From the NCBI GenBank assembly GCA_000798955.1, contig JTLC01000034.1:1-51123 (forward strand): a DNA stretch of 51,123 nt. The letters run 5' to 3'. The position numbers and the translations under genes are program-made. Under the pieces are notes generated by a model. It worked only from the letters and a program-made list of their open reading frames with translations. It did no database searches and was not told the origin of the DNA. This DNA is from Firmicutes bacterium ZOR0006. Its GTDB lineage: Bacteria; Bacillota_I; Bacilli_A; Culicoidibacterales; ZOR0006. This document shows, piece after piece, positions 1 through 5,527 of this stretch (position 1 is the stretch's first letter; every line of letters starts with the position of its first letter).

Positions 1-96
1 AAGCCTTTGGATTTCAAAACTTAGCACGTACTGAGAAGTTGATGATTATGCGAACTTCTTCCGCCCACTAAATTGACAAAGAACCTGAAAAATAAG

Positions 97-147
97 AAAG
101 GATTGACAGGTAGCTGAGATGCCGCCCGTCAATCCTTTTGTTTTTTT
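97..147 (+). terminator. Rho-independent terminator
   Basis: The perfect 11-bp stem AAAGGATTGAC (97-107) / GTCAATCCTTT (128-138) is followed by a run of T. It probably ends a plus-strand gene upstream of the window. Confidence 0.8.
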
Positions 148-273
148 GAACACCGAAACCGGAAGCGTGTTACAAAAACTAAGCGCTGACGGTGGTGCTA
201 CTTCAAAGAAAATTAATTTCCAGTTAGCTGATAAGTAAATTAAGGATAGCATCAAGATGATATGAAAAATTAG

Positions 274-323
274 CCCGCTAAAATAGCAATCTGAGATTGC
301 GTGATTTTGGTGGGTGTTTTTTC
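274..323 (+). terminator. Long hairpin terminator
   Basis: CCCGCTAAAAT (274-284) pairs with ATTTTGGTGGG (304-314). The inner stem GCAATC/GATTGC closes on a TGA loop, and TGTTTTTT follows. It stands about 180 bp past the previous terminator with no gene between, so it belongs to the repeat tract rather than to one obvious gene. Confidence 0.65.
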
Positions 324-383
324 GAGTCTTGGAGCACAAAGCGTGTTACGAAAGCTGAATAAGAGTATTAACAGCCATAATCC

Positions 384-416
384 AAAAGTCCATGTTATAG
401 AACGTGGGCTTTTTTG
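384..416 (+). terminator. Rho-independent terminator
   Basis: AAAAGTCCATGTT (384-396) pairs with AACGTGGGCTTTT (400-412) through two G-T pairs, followed by T residues. It lies just before the nitroreductase promoter. Confidence 0.65.
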
Positions 417-423
417 TGATTTA

Positions 424-454
424 CTGACATTTCCGCTAGGCTTTCTGCTACAAT
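424..454 (+). promoter_or_regulatory. Probable sigma-A promoter for the nitroreductase gene
   Basis: CTGACA (424-429) and TACAAT (449-454) are separated by 19 bp. The start codon at 486 has AAGGGGAA at 471-478. Confidence 0.5.
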
Positions 455-485
455 AAAGAAAGTATAAGAAAAGGGGAAATGACAA

Positions 486-1124
486 ATGACAAATTTAGAT
501 TTTATCTATAAACGGAAAAGTATCCGACAATTTCAAGATCAACCGGTACCAAAAGCTGATATTTTAGAAATGCTTAAAGCAGCAACATATGCACCATCGC
601 CAAAGCATCAACAAAATTGGCACTTTGTTGTGCTACAAGATCGAGAAAAGATTCAAGAGCTCGCAGAAATTGTGTATGATAGTCATGAAGCCATTGGCCG
701 GCTAGCGAAGAATGAAAAAGATTTCAAACGTCATATGAGCGTGATTAACTACTATACGTGCTTTAAAGATGCGCCAGTGGTCGTCCTTGTGTATGGTTGC
801 GAGTATAATATGATTGAATATAAAATCATGAAGGAAAACGATGCGCCACAAGCAGTGCTTGAGATGTTACAGTCAGCACAATCAGGTGCACAAGCAATTG
901 GTGCCGCAGTTGAGAATTTCTTGTTAGCAGCGACGGCAATGGGATATGGAACCTGCTATATGACAGGACCGACACATGCAAAGTTGGCAATTGAAGCAGC
1001 TATCGATTTTGAAAAACCAGGATACGAACTCATGTCGATGATTTCGCTTGGAGTTGCCGCTGAAAACACACCAGCACAACCACCACGGAAGCCACTTGAA
1101 GAAGTCGTGACATTTATTGATTGA
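486..1124 (+). CDS. Nitroreductase family FMN-dependent oxidoreductase
   Basis: The 212-residue length suits a nitroreductase-fold enzyme, a dimeric FMN protein that reduces nitro or quinone compounds, or a related substrate, with NAD(P)H. The N-terminal KRKSIRQF (residues 9-16) is the family FMN phosphate-binding motif. P-S-P-K-H-Q-Q-N-W (37-45) is the usual second FMN contact, and GYGTCYMTGP in the C-terminal half is the third. The start has a good Shine-Dalgarno (AAGGGGAA, 471-478). The gene is a single transcription unit with its own promoter. No terminator is evident between its stop and the mini-CRISPR promoter. The natural substrate cannot be read from the sequence. The fold assignment is firm; the physiological role is open. 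Confidence 0.85.
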   Translation: MTNLDFIYKRKSIRQFQDQPVPKADILEMLKAATYAPSPKHQQNWHFVVLQDREKIQELAEIVYDSHEAIGRLAKNEKDFKRHMSVINYYTCFKDAPVVVLVYGCEYNMIEYKIMKENDAPQAVLEMLQSAQSGAQAIGAAVENFLLAATAMGYGTCYMTGPTHAKLAIEAAIDFEKPGYELMSMISLGVAAENTPAQPPRKPLEEVVTFID

Positions 1125-1168
1125 GGGGAAACAAGTGTGTGAATTGATAGCTTGATGCTGTTTAGTTG

Positions 1169-1177
1169 TGATATAAT
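1169..1177 (+). promoter_or_regulatory. Extended -10 promoter of the mini-CRISPR RNA
   Basis: TGATATAAT (1169-1177) is a perfect extended -10 (TGnTATAAT). No well-spaced -35 is seen, which is acceptable for extended -10 promoters. The predicted start, about 1184, is only a few bases before the first pseudo-repeat. Confidence 0.65.
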
Positions 1178-1186
1178 CAGATTGTA

Positions 1187-1215
1187 CATAAATCTAACCG
1201 TTTCGGAATTTAAAT
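1187..1215 (+). repeat. Pseudo-repeat 1 of mini-CRISPR
   Basis: Aligned without gaps to the 29-nt array repeat it is identical at 20 positions, including AAATCT, ACC and GGAATTTAAA. The short stem CCA-GTA-TGG of the array repeat is replaced by CCG-TTT-CGG, so both sides changed and pairing is kept. The 3' handle is ATTTAAAT against ATTTAAAC in the array. Confidence 0.8.
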
Positions 1216-1248
1216 TATATATTTTATTTTATTTTTGAAATGAAGACA

Positions 1249-1277
1249 GATGAATCTTACCAATATGGAATTAGGAG
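1249..1277 (+). repeat. Pseudo-repeat 2 of mini-CRISPR
   Basis: It is identical to the array repeat at 20 of 29 positions. AATCTTACCA and TATGGAATT are intact, while the 3' end has turned into AGGAG, the first arm of the terminator. It shares the G-to-A change at repeat position 15 (CCAATATGG) with the last, degenerate array repeat at 12439-12467. Confidence 0.8.
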
Positions 1278-1294
1278 TGGAGCTCCTTTTTTTT
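1273..1294 (+). terminator. Terminator of the mini-CRISPR RNA
   Basis: AGGAGT (1273-1278) pairs with GCTCCT (1282-1287) around a GGA loop. A run of eight T (1287-1294) follows. It insulates the small RNA from the cas operon. Confidence 0.75.
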
Positions 1295-1309
1295 ACTAGT
1301 TAAAAATTC

Positions 1310-1345
1310 CCATATATATTTTATTTTATTTATTCGTTGACTGTA
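1310..1345 (+). promoter_or_regulatory. Predicted Cascade target site (PAM plus protospacer) in the cas promoter
   Basis: CCA (1310-1312) stands where a type I-B PAM should be. 1313-1331 equals the first 19 nt of the mini-CRISPR spacer. A 33-nt protospacer would extend to 1345 and cover the -35 box (1337-1342). The handle-side bases of the RNA (AT) differ from the PAM bases, so the site reads as non-self. Binding here would block RNA polymerase. The AT-only composition of the match is the main caveat. Confidence 0.65.
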
Positions 1346-1375
1346 GGCTCACTTGGGAGTATTATTAAGTCAACG
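1335..1375 (+). promoter_or_regulatory. Perfect 8-bp inverted repeat spanning the cas promoter
   Basis: CGTTGACT (1335-1342, containing the -35 box) and AGTCAACG (1368-1375, at the predicted start) are perfectly complementary across 25 bp. This could be an operator for a repressor or looping dimer. No regulator gene is encoded nearby. Confidence 0.45.
1337..1365 (+). promoter_or_regulatory. Sigma-A promoter of the cas operon
   Basis: TTGACT (1337-1342), a 17-bp spacer and TATTAT (1360-1365) give near-consensus elements. The predicted start is about 1372, leaving a leader of about 140 nt before cas6. Confidence 0.75.
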
Positions 1376-1514
1376 AGTTACATTTCATTCGATAAGAATA
1401 AAAAATGTAGTGAGGGTTGAATCTTTATTTTGTTTTTTAATTTTATTAAAATTCACTTGTTTTTATTTTTTGAGAAAGGTATAGTTGAAGAAGAGACTAT
1501 GAGGAGGGAAAATT
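1372..1514 (+). other. AT-rich 5' untranslated leader of the cas mRNA
   Basis: About 140 nt lie between the predicted start and cas6. It contains a 7-bp inverted repeat, TACATTT (1379-1385) / AAATGTA (1403-1409), and several T- and A-rich runs. No open reading frame or known riboswitch was recognised. GGAGGG at 1503-1508 is the cas6 ribosome binding site. Confidence 0.4.
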
Positions 1515-2252
1515 ATGAGAATCGCTTGCAAAATTTTATGTCCTAGCCAGCAATTACCGTTAGATATTCGACGAACATGTTTACATTTGATAAAACAGGC
1601 ATTGTCTGAATATGACCAAGAATTATTTTCACAGTTGTACGATCAAGGGAGTAATCGTAAAGGTTTTACATTTTCAACTGGATTAGGAAAAGGGGTTTGC
1701 TTTACAAAAGAATATATTCAATTACAACGTGATTTTTTTGAATTAACAATTAGTAGCGGAAATCTTGAATTGATGATTCATATGATTAACGCATTGCAAA
1801 GTCAAAATGGAAATAAGATTGAAACGAACAGTGGAATAGTTGAAATTGGGAAAGTTCGCATATTGCCAGATATGCAGGAACATATGGCATCGAGAGCGAC
1901 ATACCGCATTTTATCACCTATTCTTGTTCGTCAACACAATCAAGAAACCAAAAAAGATTTTTATTTATCAACTAAGCATGAACACTGGCAAGAGCAATTG
2001 TATCTTAATTTGGCAAATACATTACAAATAGAAACGCCAATTCTAAAACAACTAGTACGATTTCATGTGGAGGATACGAAACGTACAGTCGTTAAATTCT
2101 ATCATCAGTATTTTGAAGCGACAATTGGTAAAATTACAATTGAAGCACCAGTTGAATTTCAAAAATTCTTTTACGAATATGGACTTGGTTCAAAAACATC
2201 AAGTGGTTTTGGGATGCTGACGATTGATGAAAGTGGGCGGAATAATGGGTAA
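1515..2252 (+). CDS. cas6: CRISPR-associated endoribonuclease Cas6
   Basis: The 245-residue length matches Cas6, the RNase that cuts the pre-crRNA inside each repeat and leaves an 8-nt 5' handle. The C-terminal glycine-rich loop YGLGSKTSSGFGML (residues 222-235) is the family signature. His and Tyr residues in the N-terminal half could serve catalysis, but I cannot assign them. A strong GGAGGG site precedes the ATG. It is first in the eight-gene cas operon and overlaps cas8b by 8 nt. Its expected substrates are the array transcript and, if the mini-CRISPR is real, that short RNA too: the stem in pseudo-repeat 1 is kept by paired changes, as expected for a Cas6 substrate. Confidence 0.92.
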   Translation: MRIACKILCPSQQLPLDIRRTCLHLIKQALSEYDQELFSQLYDQGSNRKGFTFSTGLGKGVCFTKEYIQLQRDFFELTISSGNLELMIHMINALQSQNGNKIETNSGIVEIGKVRILPDMQEHMASRATYRILSPILVRQHNQETKKDFYLSTKHEHWQEQLYLNLANTLQIETPILKQLVRFHVEDTKRTVVKFYHQYFEATIGKITIEAPVEFQKFFYEYGLGSKTSSGFGMLTIDESGRNNG

Positions 2253-3771
2253 TTATATTTGGTACAGAAGTGGAGAAATTGTTCGTGATATCGGAATGAT
2301 TTATTTCTATGAATTACTTGAAGCATATCAACAACAGCAACAACAGGAAATAAATATAGAAATGAATGCAAACCATTTGCGAATTAGTGGTGAAGTGGAT
2401 ACAGAAGCTTTTAATCAGTTTTTCCATAATTATGTGATGTTTGAAATGTTTAAAATTGATTTGGTTGTTGCTCTGAAGAATAAGAAAATTCAAGACGATG
2501 TTTTAGTGGCAGTTCAATTACAAACGACATATGAAGATTTGAAAACGTATTGTTTACAAGCAGATGTTCAAGTTCGAAAAGTTTATGAAGCGGAAAGTAA
2601 GAAGGATCAATACTTACCGTATCTCAGAAACTCAGGTAAATTTGGTGCGAATTCTGGTGGTGTAGGGAATTTTAAAAAGAATTTAAAAGAGTTAATTAGA
2701 CTTGTCTTTTCAGCAAACCAATGTCTAGACAATCAAGAAGAACATTGGCAAGAAGTATATGAGCATTATCAGATAGCTGATGAAAATGCTGAAATTACAT
2801 CATTTTGCTCAGTTTGTCACTATGAACCTGTTTCGATGTACGATATTACGCACAAATATAAGCAAGAAATTGTTGAAACATTGAAACCAAATACGAGAAT
2901 TGTTCGTAAAACATCGAAATATTTGTATTCGTTTTTGGGAAGTGAAGGGAATACATACAAAAATTACGGTCAAGTACAGAGTGATGTGTGCTTTACGTGT
3001 GAATTTTTCAATTTGTTATTCTTGTGCTTTGTTAAGATTAGTAAACCGTCATCAGTAATTTTGGCAGATACACTAAAAGAAACAAAACTTTTAAATTATC
3101 GCTATGGTATTAAGAGCACAGAATATACAAAAGAATCATTTTTGTTGAAAATTATCGAACAAAGTCGAGGACGTGCACGAGTTTTTTCAATTGAAACGGA
3201 TGCAAATAAGGGTGTAATTTTACGACTGCAAAATGTTGTGGAAAGTAAGAAAATTATTCAACAATTGCGAATGACAGCTCTAGTTGATAACTATCATTTC
3301 ACAGTTGCTACGAGTGAACAACGCAAATTTTTGAAGGATGCAATTTTTAATGGTAATCAACATGGTGTCAAACAAACATTGTTGGCAAATATCATTCAAC
3401 AAAAAGAAGTTGAATTAACCCAAAATTTACAAACATACCGTTCATATATCATTTGCTTATTGGAGGAAAGAGACGTGGAAAAAACACCGAAACATGGGTA
3501 CTACTACCGAAAATTAGGACAAGAAATACATGCGAAAAATAGTAATCAGCAGACAACGGCATATAAGCTTATTCAATTGTTAAAAGCCGAAAATCGGACA
3601 GAACTTGCTACATTGATGATGCATGTTGTAGTTGGAACAGGCAAAGCACTACCATATAACTTTGCGAATGATGTACTTAACAGTACAGAGCTTGAATTAC
3701 ACTACTACATTTCAGAATTTATCACAGGATTGTTAGGAACAAAGGGAGGAACAGACTATGAAACAAATTAA
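2245..3771 (+). CDS. cas8b: Type I-B Cascade large subunit Cas8b (Cst1-like, CXXC-CXXC)
   Basis: This is the large subunit of the type I-B effector, which reads the PAM and recruits Cas3. Two zinc-ribbon-like pairs are visible, C188-x2-C191 and C249-x2-C252. This is the CXXC...CXXC pattern that names the Cst1 branch (Tneap-type I-B). I chose the ATG at 2245, which is preceded by GGGCGG and overlaps cas6 by 8 nt. A TTG at 2224 is in frame but has no ribosome binding site. The protein has 508 residues from this start. It is not similar to Cas8 of other I-B branches by eye, as is usual for this fast-evolving subunit. The subtype call rests on the cysteine pairs together with neighbouring Cas7 and Cas5. 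Confidence 0.85.
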   Translation: MGNYIWYRSGEIVRDIGMIYFYELLEAYQQQQQQEINIEMNANHLRISGEVDTEAFNQFFHNYVMFEMFKIDLVVALKNKKIQDDVLVAVQLQTTYEDLKTYCLQADVQVRKVYEAESKKDQYLPYLRNSGKFGANSGGVGNFKKNLKELIRLVFSANQCLDNQEEHWQEVYEHYQIADENAEITSFCSVCHYEPVSMYDITHKYKQEIVETLKPNTRIVRKTSKYLYSFLGSEGNTYKNYGQVQSDVCFTCEFFNLLFLCFVKISKPSSVILADTLKETKLLNYRYGIKSTEYTKESFLLKIIEQSRGRARVFSIETDANKGVILRLQNVVESKKIIQQLRMTALVDNYHFTVATSEQRKFLKDAIFNGNQHGVKQTLLANIIQQKEVELTQNLQTYRSYIICLLEERDVEKTPKHGYYYRKLGQEIHAKNSNQQTTAYKLIQLLKAENRTELATLMMHVVVGTGKALPYNFANDVLNSTELELHYYISEFITGLLGTKGGTDYETN

Positions 3772-4714
3772 AGCAATCACACTCACGGTATTAACAGAAT
3801 CACCGATTTTCTTATCGAATGATCAAGGATTTGGAAACTATACACCAGGGAAGAAAGCATTCTACAAAGATGGAAAACATGCAATTACATCAGTAGCGAC
3901 ATTTACATATGAATTACGTCGGCTATTAAAAGAAGAGTTTGGTTGGCAATTAAATGACATCGTTACAAAAGCGAAAAATATGTACTTAGCAGATGTAAAT
4001 GATACGTCAGGACAAAAAATGGAAGCCGATATCTTTGGTTTCTTAATTCCTGATAAGCAAATCAGTAAAACATCGCCATTGCGAGTAATTCCATTTACAT
4101 CAATCCACCCGTTCCAAAATGATACACAGTTAATTACGAATAAAGGATTTTTCAATTTAGATTTTGAACGTAATTATCGTGATGAAAAGGGAAAAGTTTT
4201 AGAAATTGATGCAATTCCACAAACCCAAGCGTTAGCAAATGAAGAAGTTTTTGGAGATTACTATACATATACACTGACAATTGAATTGAATCGAGTAGGT
4301 GTTATCGAAACTGATGGAGAGAAATATTTAATGCCATCACAACGAACATTTTTTGCGAAAGAAAGTCGTTTGAAAGCAGTGCAAGATATTTTACAAGCAT
4401 TGACAATTTTAACTCGTGATATTAAGCATCAAAAAGTACTCTTAAAACCACTTGCGGTCTATGGTGGTGCATTTGCGAGCGCTGTGCCGTACTTTTGGAA
4501 TGATTTTCATTTCAAGAATGGTGAACTCGAGATTGAACGAGCAGTACAAACCCAAAAAGATTACCAACTTGAAGGTGCAATTTTGAGCGTTGATTCACGA
4601 ATTTCAACAACAACGCGTGAAGGTTTAACGGCAGAAACACCAGTAGCAGCAATGATACAACTTGCTAATCGTTTATCAATTGGTGATGATGATTTATGGT
4701 ATGTAAGTGAGTAG
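3758..4714 (+). CDS. cas7: Cascade backbone subunit Cas7 (Cst2/DevR family)
   Basis: At 318 residues it resembles the Cst2/DevR group of Cas7 proteins, whose copies line up along the crRNA spacer. Family-like features are the N-terminal beta strand ITLTVLTESPIFLSNDQG, the segment around residue 45 (TSVATFTYELRRLLKEE), and the glycine-rich AVYGGAFASAVPYFWNDF toward the C-terminus. GGGAGGA (3744-3750) precedes the ATG. The gene overlaps cas8b by 14 nt, so the two are probably translationally coupled. Expected stoichiometry is several copies per complex, but nothing in the sequence (slippage or an internal start) shows how that is achieved. Confidence 0.88.
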   Translation: MKQIKAITLTVLTESPIFLSNDQGFGNYTPGKKAFYKDGKHAITSVATFTYELRRLLKEEFGWQLNDIVTKAKNMYLADVNDTSGQKMEADIFGFLIPDKQISKTSPLRVIPFTSIHPFQNDTQLITNKGFFNLDFERNYRDEKGKVLEIDAIPQTQALANEEVFGDYYTYTLTIELNRVGVIETDGEKYLMPSQRTFFAKESRLKAVQDILQALTILTRDIKHQKVLLKPLAVYGGAFASAVPYFWNDFHFKNGELEIERAVQTQKDYQLEGAILSVDSRISTTTREGLTAETPVAAMIQLANRLSIGDDDLWYVSE

Positions 4715-4722
4715 GTGGTACA

Positions 4723-5526
4723 ATGAAAACACAATTTTTGAGAATTCCATTGTACCAACCATATGCACATTATCGGGAATCAAAAGTCTGCCAAGATGAT
4801 TATATTGCGAGCTTACCATTACCGACACCAGCAACAGTTGCAGGAATGCTTGCATATGTTGCAGATGAAAAATTTAGTGAAACATTGAAAATTAGTGTCT
4901 TGGGCGCTTATCAAACTCGTGATATCCAGTTTATTCGTGGACAAAATGGTGATTTTCATAAACAGTACCAAACGTTTTTGAAAAACAATGCCAAGGTTGA
5001 AGCAATGACACCAACTGACGAATATCCGTTGTATCATCATTTTAAAACTCAGGTTGTTAAAAATCGGATTATGAATTTTGAGGTACTTCAACATGTTGCG
5101 TGTGTGATTTATGTGCAAGCAGACCCCCAAACATTATCGATGCTTGAAAAAGCTTTAAATGAACCGCAACGTTATTTGACACTTGGTCGAAAAGAAGATT
5201 TTGCCTTGATCGGGACATATGAAAATGATCAATTTAACCCCGGAAAAGCTGAAGTTGTCGATGTTGAGATGTTTTCAAACGTTTCGATTGAAACTGCAAT
5301 TAGCGAGCAACTATGTGTAAAAAATACATATGTACCTAAAAGCGAAGAGTCACTTTTATCAGGTGTATTATATCGTTTGCCATATAGTTATCGTGATTTA
5401 ACAGCCCAACGAAAAGACCGAAAATACAAGTATCAGTGGTCTGTATATGTGCGAGATGGCTATTATCCAAGTGGTCAAGTTTATCGTTATCAAACAGAGT
5501 GCTTTCAGTTGATTGGAGATGAATAA
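4723..5526 (+). CDS. cas5: Cascade subunit Cas5 (Cas5t-like)
   Basis: This 267-residue RAMP protein caps the 5' handle of the crRNA in type I-B Cascade. The N-terminal segment LRIPLYQPYAHYRES followed by LPLPTPATVAGMLAYV has the Cas5 pattern in which a conserved Pro-Thr-Pro loop precedes the first helix. GGTGG (4713-4717) precedes the ATG, 8 nt after the cas7 stop. The order cas8b-cas7-cas5 is the standard effector cassette. No Cas6-like catalytic role is expected, because a separate cas6 is present. Confidence 0.87.
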   Translation: MKTQFLRIPLYQPYAHYRESKVCQDDYIASLPLPTPATVAGMLAYVADEKFSETLKISVLGAYQTRDIQFIRGQNGDFHKQYQTFLKNNAKVEAMTPTDEYPLYHHFKTQVVKNRIMNFEVLQHVACVIYVQADPQTLSMLEKALNEPQRYLTLGRKEDFALIGTYENDQFNPGKAEVVDVEMFSNVSIETAISEQLCVKNTYVPKSEESLLSGVLYRLPYSYRDLTAQRKDRKYKYQWSVYVRDGYYPSGQVYRYQTECFQLIGDE

Positions 5527-5527
5527 T

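Larger units (their letters stand above)
1..365 (+). repeat. Modular intergenic repeat tract with hairpins
   Basis: No credible gene lies in positions 1-485. The tract holds hairpins and short repeated modules. AAGCGTGTTAC is followed by an A-rich stretch at 163-180, and again at 339-356 with 16 of 18 positions identical. Each copy lies shortly downstream of a hairpin terminator. A third relative (AAGCATGTT) occurs at 24472 and a fourth (AAGCATATT) at 24616. The stretch GCGCTGACGGTGGTGCTA (183-200), with GATAGCATCAA (245-255) and a TATGAAAAA tail, resembles the longer repeat copies at 24336, 24630 and 51038. A 7-bp inverted repeat AGAAGTT/AACTTCT lies at 34-40 and 53-59. I read this as a degenerate copy of a multi-module intergenic repeat family. 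Confidence 0.55.
1184..1294 (+). ncRNA. Solitary mini-CRISPR RNA, candidate Cas-regulating RNA (CreR type)
   Basis: This unit is pseudo-repeat 1 (1187-1215), a 33-nt pseudo-spacer (1216-1248) and pseudo-repeat 2 (1249-1277), with an extended -10 promoter in front and a terminator behind. Each pseudo-repeat matches the array repeat at 20 of 29 positions in the same orientation. The pseudo-spacer is close to the 34-37 nt of genuine spacers. Its first 19 nt, TATATATTTTATTTTATTT, recur exactly at 1313-1331 in the cas promoter, preceded by CCA. The last 14 nt match at only 5 positions. Seen: the repeats, promoter, terminator and match. Known: type I Cascade can be steered by partially matching crRNA-like RNAs to repress a promoter without Cas3 cleavage. 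Inferred: Cas6 processes this transcript and Cascade then represses its own operon. The alternative is a decayed array remnant with a fortuitous AT-rich match. Confidence 0.72.

Noticed and set aside
46-485. Two minus-strand frames of 97 and 71 codons in the first 485 bases
   Set aside because: They run through hairpin terminators and repeat modules, have odd composition and no ribosome binding site.
1187-1277. Reading the pseudo-repeats as a tracrRNA
   Set aside because: The locus is type I with Cas6 processing and has no cas9 or cas12; both copies lie in direct, not inverted, orientation to the array repeat.
1187-1294. A CreT-like small toxin gene paired with the mini-CRISPR
   Set aside because: No small frame with a ribosome binding site lies between the pseudo-repeats or between them and cas6; the match is to the cas promoter itself.
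1840-2031. Short plus-strand frame inside cas6
   Set aside because: It is an out-of-frame shadow of cas6 without a ribosome binding site.
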